Origin: Rhynchosporium graminicola
Lineage: Eukaryota; Ascomycota; Leotiomycetes; Helotiales; Ploettnerulaceae
NCBI GenBank assembly: GCA_900074885.1
Contig: FJUW01000023.1
Coordinates: 920,910 to 967,449, forward strand
Direction: 5' to 3'
DNA: 46,540 bases
Part shown: positions 14,308-24,726 of the stretch, in pieces
Position numbering within the stretch: position 1 is the stretch's first letter
How the letters are laid out: each line of letters opens with the position of its first letter
The notes under the pieces: model-generated
Told to the model about the DNA's origin: nothing
What the model saw: the letters and a program-made list of their open reading frames with translations, nothing else
Databases searched by the model: none
Made by a program: the position numbers and the translations under genes

Positions 14308-15002
14308 ATGTCTGTTCTAGCAGGAGCAAAGGGCGAGACGGGACAACAAGCGGCGAAATCCCTGGTGAGCAGTACTTGATCTATCTATTGCCACAATGTC
14401 AATAATATCTTGATGCGCCCTTGGCTACTGTCGAGGCAACACCTTCCAGCAACACCCGCTGACTCTTATAAAACCTCAGTACCGCCAATTATTACGGCAA
14501 GGCGAGCAATTCGCATCATACAACTTCAGAGAATACGCCAAGCGGAGGACGAGAGATGCCTTTCGCGAGTCCAAGGATGTGAAGGACGATAGAGAGGTCC
14601 AGGAATTGATGCAGAAAGGCCTGAAGGAATTACAAGCTATGAAGGTACGCAGGATCATTTACGTGATGTTGGGGAGTGCTCTGGAATATCTGTGAGGTGT
14701 GGAAGGAGACACGGATATGGCACGGTTTATTCAGGCAGCTGATTTGGAAGGCAATGCGGATAAAAGCTGACTCTGGAATAGCGGCAAACGGTTGTCAGTC
14801 AATTTTTCCAGCTGGATAGATTGGTTGTTGAGGGAGGGAAAACGGTATGTCTTGAGTGCATGCATGCAAGAGCGTTTTGTTGACATCCCAATAGGGAAAG
14901 CAAGGTGGTAGGAGAAATGATATAGTTCGACAGAAGGATACTGGGTAAGTTTACTTCGAGATTCCTCGTTACAAGCCATCTAACAGTTATAGATGGGATT
15001 GA
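14308..15002 (+). CDS. isd11: Isd11/LYRM4-type LYR protein of mitochondrial Fe-S cluster assembly, five exons
   Basis: Partner of the cysteine desulfurase Nfs1 in the mitochondrial matrix, needed for Fe-S cluster biogenesis; it also binds acyl carrier protein in this family. Exons are 14308-14364, 14480-14644, 14782-14844, 14895-14944 and 14993-15002, giving 114 residues. The LYR signature is created at the first splice junction: Leu19 ends exon 1 and Tyr20-Arg21 open exon 2. Family hallmarks follow: [20 protein letters not shown], then [18 protein letters not shown] in exon 3 and VRQKDTGWD at the C terminus. The last exon adds only three codons and the stop; without that splice the frame would stop after DTG. 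The ATG sits in CACAATGTC. No long cleavable presequence is seen, as usual for Isd11. Confidence 0.93.
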
Positions 15003-15866
15003 AACCCGAAAAATGGGATGGATGGAGAGTTTGGAGGAAGCAGTTGAGCTGTTCTAGCATCAGATCAATGACGACCACATTGTACAAACTTGTAACATAC
15101 GCCAGTTGTTGGGGACATTATACCAAATCTATGGACTGTTTCCACTCCGAACAGCTACATATAAACTGATTCGGCGAATCTTCAGGGTCGATAACGTTCA
15201 TTTGTAGATAATGTTCAGTTATGAAGCGACGGCCAAAGTCCCTTTGCCCTTAACGTGAACGCGCGCCATCCCATAAATATACAGAAATCTGACAGAAATC
15301 TGATTTATTCTGGAATTTGATAGCTTTCTACCAAGAGGAGAAAAGTTTTGGCGGTAGCAAAAAATCACAAGCAGAAGTGAGGGGTAGCTACAGACGTTCA
15401 TCAATCAACGGTCTTGACCAGTGACTCCTCAATATGTAACTGCTATCTCTCTTTTCCGATATGCTTGAATGGAGGCTCGCCAAGTTGGTGGTCGATGAGC
15501 GTATTTCGATACCATGTTACGGCGAATGACTTGTACCTCAAATGCAATCATTTCTCGTCAGACACCTTGTGTTCAATTTTTTTCTAATCTGCTTCCGAAC
15601 ATCTTGACATACCCATCACTGTCAGCACAGGGTACGGTCACGTGTGGAGCTAAAACAGCCAAGGGAGCTCGATCGCATTAACCGCATCGCAGCGCGTCTT
15701 CGAGGTAATAAAGGCCTTGCGACTTCTCCCACGTTCCTTCCTTCTATGTACAGCTATATCTACCATTTAAATAAGCGATCTGATATTGATTAAGTGAGTG
15801 CTTCCCCAGATTCTATCCCCCCATAATCAATCACGACTCAATTGTATCCATTCGACGAAAGTAAAC
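15003..15866. other. Intergenic: isd11 3' end and upstream region of the repeat-protein gene
   Basis: There is no convincing gene. Reading frames on both strands are at most about 61 codons and show no motif. A short tandem ACAGAAATCTG occurs near 15280-15302. A CT-rich run (TCTCCCACGTTCCTTCCTTC) near 15724-15743, ahead of the next start codon, resembles the pyrimidine-rich stretches found upstream of many fungal transcription starts. Composition is ordinary, with no RIP. Confidence 0.5.
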
Positions 15867-16817
15867 ATGGCATCTGCATCTGCTAACCGTGGTTCTCCTT
15901 CTCCAGCTAAGAATCCGTTCCACTCTCCAGCTAGAGATTCATTAAGATCTTCAGCAAGGAACTCGATCGAGCCTCTAGCAAGAGAGTCACTCGGATCTCC
16001 AGCAAGAAACTCTTTCGGATCTCCAGCAAGGAAGTCGTTCGAATCTCCAGCAAGAAGCTCTTTCGGATCTCCAGCAAGGCTCTCGGTGCGATCTTCAGAA
16101 AGAAATTCATTTCATCGAACGCCACCACGTCGAGATTCGACACTTGACTTGGATCCGTCGACGATTGTAGTAGATACTGGGGGCACATCGGTCAAATACA
16201 CGCCACAGCTTCGAGATCCCGCGTATTACTTTGATTCAGCAGGCATACAGGCAGATACCGGAGGCTTAGATTTCGAATATACAATACAACCTGCAGATCT
16301 GGTGCACTACTTCGATTCATCGGGCATAGAGAAAGATATTGGTCGCACATCGTACGACTACACGGCTTACCTTGAGGACACTACGTACCTCGGAGATCCG
16401 GCTAACCACTTCGATTCGTCAGGCTTCGAGGAAATTTTTGGAGGCTCATTTGAACGTCCATTTCCGGACGGCTCCGGCTTTGCGAACGAAGAGACCCAGT
16501 GGAAGAAAGTGCACAGTGAGGGTAAGGCAACAGCTCAGCGATTGTCGGTCTGCTCCAGCTTGGACGAAAGGGCTCAGTCAAAAGAAAGGCACAGTGAGTC
16601 AAAAGCAACAGCTCAGCTATTGTCGGGCAGCTCCAGCTTGGATGAGCGGGCTCAGTCAATAGAAGTGCATAAAAAGGTAACAGCTTATCGATTATCGCGT
16701 CGCCCTAGCTTGGACGAGAGAGCTCCGTCTCTCTGTATAGATTTTGTGACGCAGAAAATGGCACCTACTGTTTGTGCCCCTCCTTTTTCCATGAGGCCAT
16801 TCGCTCATTGTTCGTAG
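15867..16817 (+). CDS. Low-complexity protein with three internal repeat families, unknown function
   Basis: I do not recognise this protein. The ATG at 15867 is chosen over the in-frame one at 15798 because its context AAACATGGC is near-ideal; the product is then 316 residues, without introns. Three repeat blocks follow one another. About residues 10-75 hold eight or more copies of an eight-residue SPARxSFG/L unit, rich in Ser-Pro and Arg. About residues 110-200 hold three copies of a YFDSSGI...DxGG unit of roughly 35-40 residues with acidic and aromatic positions. About residues 215-290 hold three copies of KATAQxLSxxSSLDERAQS. There is no signal peptide, membrane segment or catalytic motif. 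The Ser/Arg repeats suggest a phosphorylated disordered protein. The C terminus after DERAPS looks less regular, so an unrecognised intron or a different 3' end is possible. Confidence 0.65.
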   Translation: MASASANRGSPSPAKNPFHSPARDSLRSSARNSIEPLARESLGSPARNSFGSPARKSFESPARSSFGSPARLSVRSSERNSFHRTPPRRDSTLDLDPSTIVVDTGGTSVKYTPQLRDPAYYFDSAGIQADTGGLDFEYTIQPADLVHYFDSSGIEKDIGRTSYDYTAYLEDTTYLGDPANHFDSSGFEEIFGGSFERPFPDGSGFANEETQWKKVHSEGKATAQRLSVCSSLDERAQSKERHSESKATAQLLSGSSSLDERAQSIEVHKKVTAYRLSRRPSLDERAPSLCIDFVTQKMAPTVCAPPFSMRPFAHCS

Positions 16818-16907
16818 TATAGAAATGCAAATAGACGCCAGAATCGACAGGGAGTTGACCATGGAGAATATGAAGGAATACCAATTCGTCACTGGCGACG
16901 CGATTTC

Positions 16908-18806
16908 GTGACAGTAGCTCCTCCACCAACACCGGACAGCAGCACAACCCAAAATGATATCTGGGCTGTCGAACTTCCCCATGGCATGCCTAAAGACTAT
17001 CACCTTCTACCTCAGCACAGTCAAGATCTTTTGCGCGCCGCACGATCTGGAAAGATATATAAACGCCCGGCACCCGCAGACGAAGAGGAAGCCGATCCCG
17101 AAACCGTTGTTGGTGACAAACCTGAGAAGAAAGACGAGGATTTGAAGGAGAAGGGGTTTACTGCTAAATCATGGAAGCAGGTTGCCCGGCATTTGGAGGG
17201 ACCGGATGTTGTATACCTAGCCAAGAGACGCAAGGGTTTGGTTACTGCGACTTCGAAACCTTTGCCAGTGCCAACTGTGACTAAAGCGACCGTGAAACGA
17301 ATTGATGCTGCGGGTAACGAGTATGTTCAAGATGTCGTTGTGCCTCTGGGCCAAGCAGTAGAAGGAGAGGTTATCTCTCAAATACAGATTCCAGACCCAA
17401 ATGCGCCTGTCGGTCTGGCTGCGGTCCAAGCAACCCCTCCAAGACCCAGAAACAAACCTAAGAAAAAAGCAAAGGGACCTGGGAGAGGAAGGAAGAAGAA
17501 GCCAATTGCTCCAACTAGTGTGCCTCAAGCTCCACTGGCCGAAGGCACAGTACCTGTATCAACGGCCGAGGGGACAACAGGCCCTGATGTAAGCAAACCT
17601 GAACGGAGAAGGATTCCAAGTGCTAATCAAGAATAGGGAATCAAGATTGAGGCCGAACCTACCTCAACGTCATCACTCCACGAAGACACTGAAATGGCTG
17701 ATGGATCTGCTGCCAACTCGGATGATGACGATGTTGACGATGGCGACGACGGTGATGAGGGAGATGACGACGAAGATTCTGTCGATGTTCAAGAGTCGCC
17801 TTCGAAACCATCATCCTTTCCTCCCGTTCCTCCTTTTGACCAAACAGATGTGTCCATGGGTGCAACCGAATTACCGCATGCGCCTCCCAGACTTATGCCC
17901 GATCGAAGTGACGGAAAGTCTGGAAGCCCACTAAAGTATGTGGTTATGCCTACATCTACACTTACATCACCTTCGGAAGCTCCAGCGGAGTTGTCTCCAA
18001 CGAAACCGTTTTCATCTATCCACTCTCTGGCATCAGAGAGTACTTCCACCGATCCCACCAAGCCTAAACTAGAACGTCTCCAAGAAGAAATGCAACAAGA
18101 AGTTTCCGAGTTAGCCCCCGAGACTCTTCCACTCCCACCACCCGAGCCTACTATTGTAGAGACCATTGCCGCTTTAGACGAAAGAATAGCGGAAGAGGAA
18201 GAAGAGGAAATGATGATGGATATACATGATAATGCAAACAATGCTAACATCGGTGCGCTAATCGAGTACTCAAACGTATCTGCTAGCTCAGCACCTCGAA
18301 GCCCTGCTGTTGAAGTAGAGCCTGCTCAACTTGACTTGATTCCGCAATTCGACAATGACCTCGATACAATGCCCGCCCCTAAGTCAGATATTGTGCCAGA
18401 GCCGACGCAGGCCAGGGTCGATTCTCCGAAGGCCGAAACTGCGCCAGAAGAGCTGAAAACTGTTCCCAGGTCAAGTCCAGCGGCTGTCGGAGATTTAACT
18501 CCTGCAGCTGTACCTGAGACGGCACAGGAACCACCGGTAGAAGTTTCCACCCAGGATCCACCCCCAGAAGACGACGATGACTTCTATCCAGATTTACTCG
18601 GTGGCTTGGAGAAATCTTTGGGTGCGCGAGCCGAGACACCAGCTGCTGTGCCTATATCGGAAAATATTACTAAGGCTGAAGTCGAGGAAACTCCCAATGA
18701 GACTCCTGCTGGAGGCGAGGCAATACCTCATGAGAGTGATGCAGTAGTAGATAGAGATGAGAAGGCTCAGCCGGACCCTAAGGATCCAGAGGAAATGATG
18801 CTTTGA
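16908..18806 (+). CDS. Conserved-looking fungal protein with basic patch and acidic C-terminal half, one intron
   Basis: Two open stretches in the same frame, 16908-17588 and 17637-18806, are joined by a 48-base intron (17589-17636): donor GTAAGC, branch-like GCTAATC, acceptor AATAG. Splicing removes the only in-frame stop (TAG at 17634) and gives ...TTGPD-GIKIEAEP.... The product is at least 616 residues. The N-terminal part (APPPTPD, then ELPHGMPKDYHLLPQHSQDLL and AARSGKIYKRPAP) resembles a conserved but unnamed filamentous-fungal family I recall. A basic patch (KKKAKGPGRGRKKKP) could act in nuclear import or DNA binding. Next come an Asp-rich run and a long Pro/Glu/Ser disordered tail. The 5' end is unresolved: the frame opens with GTG at 16908 and AG acceptors at 16914 and 16917 suggest a small upstream exon I could not place. 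Function unknown, perhaps nuclear. Confidence 0.75.
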
Positions 18807-18858
18807 TCGATAAAATATCACTTAAATTTTGGAAAGTATGTACGACAGGGAATAGGCA

Positions 18859-19140
18859 GTGACGGTCAGTATTCAGCTACAAGGAGCTTGGCTATGGGCT
18901 CCTGGGGATTGTATTACACTTGAAAGTTTTACATTTACACCATGTTTACAACAGTTGGGGACTCTTTCAATCTTCTCCCAAGACGAGTGTGAATCTTGCT
19001 TAGTCGAAAAACCGAGACCTGGTACTTGTAAGGTTGAATCTGTGGATATGGCACGTCGACAAATTTCCTTGGACTATGAGCTCAATGACAATGCGAAGAC
19101 ATCAAGCGAGGACCTAGAAGTGCTTGTAATGATCACTTAG
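18859..19140 (+). CDS. Coding-like fragment at the island edge, unknown
   Basis: A 93-codon frame is open from the TAG at 18853 and begins with GTG, so it has no proper start. It ends with TAG at 19138, about 60 bases before RIP-mutated sequence starts. The C-terminal part (LDYELNDNAKTSSEDLEVLV) has balanced, protein-like composition. It may be a last exon of a transcript starting upstream (AG acceptors occur at 18858 and 18876), or the truncated end of a gene broken by the retroelement. No family was recognised and it may not be a gene. Confidence 0.25.
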   Translation: MTVSIQLQGAWLWAPGDCITLESFTFTPCLQQLGTLSIFSQDECESCLVEKPRPGTCKVESVDMARRQISLDYELNDNAKTSSEDLEVLVMIT

Positions 19141-19587
19141 TACGCTGAGGTAAATAGGCATAATGGAATAGTAGAATAGTCGCTGGAGGTTCGCTGGTAA
19201 TAATCTAGTTAATATAGAAACTAATTACTAAGGAGAGAAAGTTCTTCTTTCCTCTCTAATTCTGAAATATAAGAGTAGGAGGCACTAGGCGCATAGACCT
19301 ATTATAATATCTCCCCTCTTAAATACTTCTATCCTAGAAGTAAAGGTATTAAAATGCCTTAGCCGGTGATACTTCAGCGAGGCGCTTACGAGGTATTCCT
19401 TTTAGGATTTACCTTTATTCTGATTCTTCTTTATTATTAGTAAGGCTAGAATACGGGGTATAGCGCTAAGTAACTCCTCTATATACCTCTTAACTTTCTC
19501 TCTTCTCTCTCTCTTCTTAAATAACTAATGATAATAATAGTAACTATATGTAATTTATAAATATAAAGTATTAGGTAGTACTAACTT

Positions 19588-20613
19588 GACTTTCTAGCAC
19601 CTAGAAAGAACTCTCGTAAGCGCGCTACTAGTAGTTCGCTTGAAGATGCTCTTCCTTCTAGTAATACTTTTACTCCTATTAATAAGGGAAAAACTATAGT
19701 TACTAGCGGGTTATCGACTAAGCGCTAGCGAGCCGAAGATTATAACGAGGATACTAAAGGCGAGCTGAGCTAAGATAGTAGCTTTTCTGCCTGTTATAAT
19801 AAGACCCTTTATACTAGTCGAAAGAATACGCAGATAAAGTCGAAGGCTCGTGCTAAGGTGAATAAGGAGATATTATATCCGGAGACTTACTTACGATACG
19901 CTAGCGAGTATACTTTATTCTCTGACTTAAGGTATACTTTAGCTCTTAGCTCTATTACTAGTAAGTATATAGATTATATTAAGAAGGGTAAATCTTACGA
20001 GGATATAAGTATAAATTTCCTCTCTCTAGCGAATACTTAGCTAATAGCCGGCGGGGTTCTAGCTATCTTGATAGGTATTCTTAGCTAACTATAAGATACG
20101 GCTTCGGAATTAGTAAAAGGCGAGGGTACTAAATAAGAGTTAAAGACTACTTAAGCACGCTTTAATATAAAGAAGAAGCGGGCTAATTATACTTCTAAAG
20201 TTAGTAATACTATAGCTATTAAATCTCCTTATAAGCTAGTTATCGATTCTAATACCGAGCTATCCTCTAGTATTATATCGGCGATCGCTGAGGCGTCTGG
20301 GTTTACGCTGCACTCTATAGCTAAAGTTACTACTACTATTAATATTATAAATACTACTCTCCTCGAGGAAATTCGTAGTCTCTATATAATATAACTTAAA
20401 TCTCTTTAGCGAACTCTCTACTAATCTTCAGCGAAGGACTTTCGTATTATTTATACTAAGTTCTTTCTATAAGTAGCTTTACTAGATATATAGCTAGAGG
20501 ATATTAAGGAGGAGGTCGCTAATATAGTTATAGATACTACTATTCAGGAGGTTACTAAGTAAACTTTCTTTAGCGATATCTCAGAGTTTATCTAGCGAGA
20601 GCTAGTTTACTAG
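19588..20613 (+). pseudogene. About 342-codon extra frame, antisense to its host chromovirus
   Basis: A plus-strand frame runs from about 19588 to TAG/TGA at 20611-20616. Its in-frame interruptions are all TAA or TAG at plausible Gln positions, and an intact 60-codon piece remains at 19858-20040. The start has a basic, Ser-rich segment (LAPRKNSRKRATSSSLEDAL), followed by TYLRYASEYTLFSDLRYTLA and a helical C-terminal half. No zinc knuckle, protease or reverse transcriptase motif is present. It lies between the minus-strand pol end and the 3' LTR, so it is antisense to pol. Antisense extra frames in this position are known in some plant Ty3/Gypsy elements; whether this is related is unknown. 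Confidence 0.5.
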
Positions 20614-20729
20614 TGATCTATATAGATAATAAAACCTCTTTTTTCCTTAGGACTTCTATTAGATTTATGATCTTTACTATACTTTTAAAACTATAAAACC
20701 CTATAGGAAAAAACAGAAAGGTATATATC

Positions 20730-21565
20730 CCTTTAGGAGTATTATTTTATTTTCGCTAGTGTTTCACTACTCTTTCTATAGCGTTTTAATTTTTTAAAGC
20801 TTTGATTTCTTTCTAGAGTCCCTAGAGGCTTTCCTTTAGCTCCTAAGAGTTATAAGCTGAAGTAAACTCTTTCTATCTTACTAGGAATTATTCTTTCCCT
20901 CTAATTACTCTTCGGTCTAGTAAGAAATCGATATCCTATAGTTCTTCGCTATTAATAAGGTTAGTCTATATAACTTCCGACGGTTCGCTAAGCTTTTACT
21001 AGTAAGGTTCTAATAGTGAAATAGAGAAGACGTTATATAGCTAACTATACTTAGGAGGTAAATCTAATCGATATACTTACTTTCTAATTCTTTCGCTAAT
21101 CTTAAATAGCCCTAGAAATTAGTAGTCTAGCTTCTTGCTCGATCGAATAGTTTTGATATTCTTTACTAAGAGAAGAACTTATTAATCTACTTTGAATTTA
21201 ACTAGTCGATAGTTCTTATTATACTATTTCGCTTAGGTTTCTTTAGTTCTTCGCTAGCTATTCTCTAGCTCTTAGCGTTTCTTGATTACTTCTTCTGCTC
21301 TTTCTTTAATAGTAAGTATCTCCTCCTTTATAGGATCGTCCTCGATACCCTAGCAAGTATCTAATATAATTCTATATTTAGCTTTATTTGGACTTATTCT
21401 AATAGCTTTATAGTATATATTTATATATACGAACTTCGCTATAGATAATAGGTCTATCTAATTATCTTGAAGATAGTATACGAAATACTATAGCTATACT
21501 TCTATAGCTTGGTTTTATTATTCTGTTTACTTATCAGTTTATAAGTAAAACGCTATCGAAAGACC
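20730..21565 (-). pseudogene. Gypsy pol C terminus (integrase tail, chromodomain)
   Basis: Minus-strand translation from 21540 down shows IRISPNKAKYR (the block after the integrase core), YRLVKFKVDQ with VLLLSK (family GDxVlLs), KLxYxFLGLFKI (KLxxrxiGPFxI), YRLDLPPKYS, and a chromodomain stretch ending DFLLDRRV...GKExFLVRWKG near 20880. RIP stops are frequent. The frame peters out near 20730 in a Lys-rich tail. Interrupted by the LTR of element B at 21566. Confidence 0.7.
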
Positions 21566-21833
21566 TATGACGACAACTCATCTGAATATCACATAAGAAG
21601 AAGGATAGATACTAGGGCCCAAGTTCATAGGTATCCTAGCAGAACTAGTATCCGACTCGATATAGTATCGGACTAGTACTAGTATATATATATAAAGTAC
21701 CTTATACTCTATCTCTCTTCTTTTTCCTTTCTTATCTTTTTGTTTCCTTTATAGTAAACTATATAAGATCGCTCTTAGCTTTCCTACTTATTTATTCTTA
21801 CTTATATACCGCCTCGAGTCTTATATTATTATA
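21566..21833 (+). repeat. 5' LTR of Gypsy element B (type 1, 268 bp)
   Basis: Starts TATGACGACA and ends ...TATTATTATA. By comparison with less mutated copies (TGTGACGACA at 41138, TGTCGTTACA at 2710) the original ends were 10-base imperfect inverted repeats with TG..CA termini. A TATATATATA run and a CTCTATCTCTCTTC pyrimidine tract in the middle are shared by all copies. Confidence 0.88.
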
Positions 21834-24726
21834 TTAAATAAAAAGATCAAGATAGCTAGAGATAGCTTACTATAATATCTTACTATTAAGTTAGTTATTC
21901 GATAATTACTCGCATATAGCCGAGATACTAGAGATCTCTCGGATAGCTATAAATCAGGGTTTAATTTAGCTTATTATAAATAGTATAATAGAGGAGGTCT
22001 TTACTAACGCTTCTTTAATAACTCCCTTAATATAAAGGAATTATAGATAGATTTTAAAGAAAGTATAATAAATACCTCGGAACTTTAACTTCTACGTATC
22101 GCTACTGAAATAGCCCTGATATACCCCTTTTAAGCTATTATTATAGCTCTTAACTAATAAACTAAAGACTTCTCTAGTTCTAAGGGAACCTGACGCGATC
22201 CCTCTTACTCTACCTCTGAACCTAATCTATTATATCCTTCCTTACTCTAAACTTCTCTTATACTAAAGAATATTAATACCTTATTAAGGAAATACTAACT
22301 AAGAGAGAAAAGAAAATAAAAGCGAAATTCCTTAGGAGTATAATTACTAAGTACTCCTACTACTATAGATAACTCGAACCTGATCCGTTCCCTCTTATAA
22401 TAATTAGCGGATTAAAAGGAAAAGAATAACTCTTTAGAAGATATTATAAATAAACTAATTTCCGTATAAGATAAGTTCCTTATAAGAGTTTCTTGCTTAT
22501 CTTTAACTCTCTTACTAGAATTAATACTATAATCTCCGCGTATTCTAGAGTTTAATAAGCTAATAAACTCTATTTCGATATATAATACTAAGAGAGAAGA
22601 TACTATTCTTAATAAACTATCTCCCTCTCTTAGTACCGAATTAGTAGAGTTATACCTTAGGAAGTCTTATCTTATTAAGAAGATCTTACCCTTAGATAAT
22701 AGATTAGACTTTACTTTCCTCTAATAGAGAGTATTAATATAAGACTAGCTAGCTATAAACGCTAACTACTACTTTATAGACTTCTCTTAGCGTGTTCTCG
22801 TATAGGGACTAGTTACTAGATTAGCTAAAGAGTATCTTATACCTTAGTATCTCGCTAATAAGTTTAAGACTAGTAATAAAATAATCTCCTTATTAGAGGA
22901 GAACTTTCTTACTAAGTTAGAAGAAGATAACTACTATAAAACTTTCTATTACTTAGAAATATAATAACTTAGCTATACCCGCGAGACTTTTACTAAGTTT
23001 CGTAATCGATTTCAAAGCGCTACTATTTAAAGTAAAGTTAAAAAGAAAGAATAGTTCTTCTATATATAAGATAAGATTATATTATTCTTACGCGCTTTAA
23101 CTTTTATTATTAAACTAATATAAAATAAGGATTATACTTCTATAGTTAGATCCTTACTTTCTTTTAATACTAAGTATTATTATAACTTAGAATATACTTA
23201 TTCCGAGAAAGCTATTACTTTAGTATAGTATTATAAGCCTATTATTACTACTATAACCGCTACTAGTTCTACTCCTTACTAGTCCTTAAGCTTAGCCCCT
23301 CGATAAACTACTCTTATACTATATATATATACCTTTACCCTAGTATAAGCTAATACTCCTTCTGCGCTAAAACGCCTTACTACTTCGACCGGAGAATCTC
23401 TTAGGTATTATAGCTATAGATAGCTTAGTTATATTAAGCTAGACTGCCCTAACTTACCTAAGGTTTAATTAGTTAACGAATTTCTAGAAGAGGAGAGAGT
23501 AACTAAGGAAGTAGTAGAGGATATACCCTCTGAATCTAGACTAATACTAGAGGGAAATAATAAGGCTTAGATAAAAACTCCTTCCTAAGTTTATATAAGT
23601 ATAATCTCTCTAATCTTAACTTTAACTCCCTAATAAGAGGTAAGTAGTTTATATACCCGACTATAGTTAGTATAAACAGGCTAAGAGTCTCTATAAATAG
23701 CTTAATCGATACCGGAGCGAATAGCTATCTATTTATTAATCGTACTCTTACTAGACGATTATTAGAGGCCCTTAGTATTAAAATCGAACTACTACTCTAT
23801 TCTATTCTAATACGTAGTTTCTAATAGTCCGTTAGAACTTATATTACTTATTTTATACGTTTATACCTTTCTATTAATAGTAAGCGTATTTATAACTACC
23901 CTTTTATTCTCCTCGATTTAAGATATTAAGATATAATTATTAGTATTAAATAGATATAATAATTCTAAGTTAAGCTAGATACGCTCTACTATAAGCTACT
24001 ATAGCCGGAATAATATCTAGTTACTCTCTGATATAATAAGAAGACAATTATAATTCTACTACCTTATAAACCTAGTATTAATCGATCTTACTAAATCGAC
24101 GCTAATATGCGGGACTTAGCTATAAACTAGCTAGACTAACGCCGATTACCCTAAATAGTAGCAATATAGTATATTAATATATTATCTTTACTATTTAACT
24201 TATTTCTACTTATCGCTAAGGAATCCGAATTCTCTTCCGCTCCGAATTCGTCGAGAAAGATACTTACGCCGAAACTCTATTATAAGTGCACCTCTCGACC
24301 TCTAAGGATCTAGAAACTAGTTCTAATTTACTAAATTAGTACTATAGCTTTTTACTTTAATATAAAACGTAAAGGCTCTGAATTATTCTTTACTAGTATC
24401 TACGAGATAGATTACTTCTTATAAGACTATCTAAATAGCGACTCCCCTGAGGATCCTGATACCGAACGACTTATAGCCGAAAAGCTACCGGGATAGTATT
24501 ATACTCTTAAGGAGGCCTTTTCTAAGCGGGATTCTAATATTCTTCTATTATATCGCTTATACGATTATAAAATTATTCTAGAAGAATTATTACCTAACGT
24601 ATATTCGCTCTTATATTAGTAATCTATAGACGAATTATAAGTAACTAAAGAGTACCTTATAGAGAACTTAGATAAGGGATTCATCGAATCTAGCTAAAGT
24701 CCCTTCGTATTACTTATACTATTTAT
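21834..24726 (+). pseudogene. Gypsy gag, zinc knuckle and protease remnant
   Basis: At 23405-23448 the frame reads YYSYRxLSYIKLDC: a CX2CX4HX4C zinc knuckle in which two Cys and the His have become Tyr (TGT or CAT to TAT), exactly the RIP change. At about 23700 LIDTGANSYLFI is an intact retroviral-type aspartic protease active site (DTGA). In the sister copy E the same site reads DTRA. Reverse transcriptase starts just before the Copia insertion point. Stops at Gln codons make it untranslatable. Confidence 0.75.

Larger units (their letters stand above)
19198..21565 (-). mobile_element. Chromovirus 3' end, minus strand, with antisense extra frame
   Basis: RIP-mutated Gypsy element read from right to left. 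Integrase tail and chromodomain lie at about 20730-21565, an opposite-strand extra frame at 19588-20613, a polypurine tract on the minus strand at 19311-19320 (CTCCCCTCTT on the plus strand), then an LTR. The 5' two-thirds are missing because element B starts at 21566 inside its integrase. The LTR right end (19309) is fixed by the tract; its left end, near 19198, is only a guess from where CA/TG depletion begins. Its 3' end faces the island, mirroring the left chromovirus. Confidence 0.65.

Noticed and set aside
17789..18250. Minus-strand 153-codon Ser-rich frame
   Set aside because: Complement of the Asp/Glu-rich coding sequence on the plus strand, which routinely yields open antisense frames.
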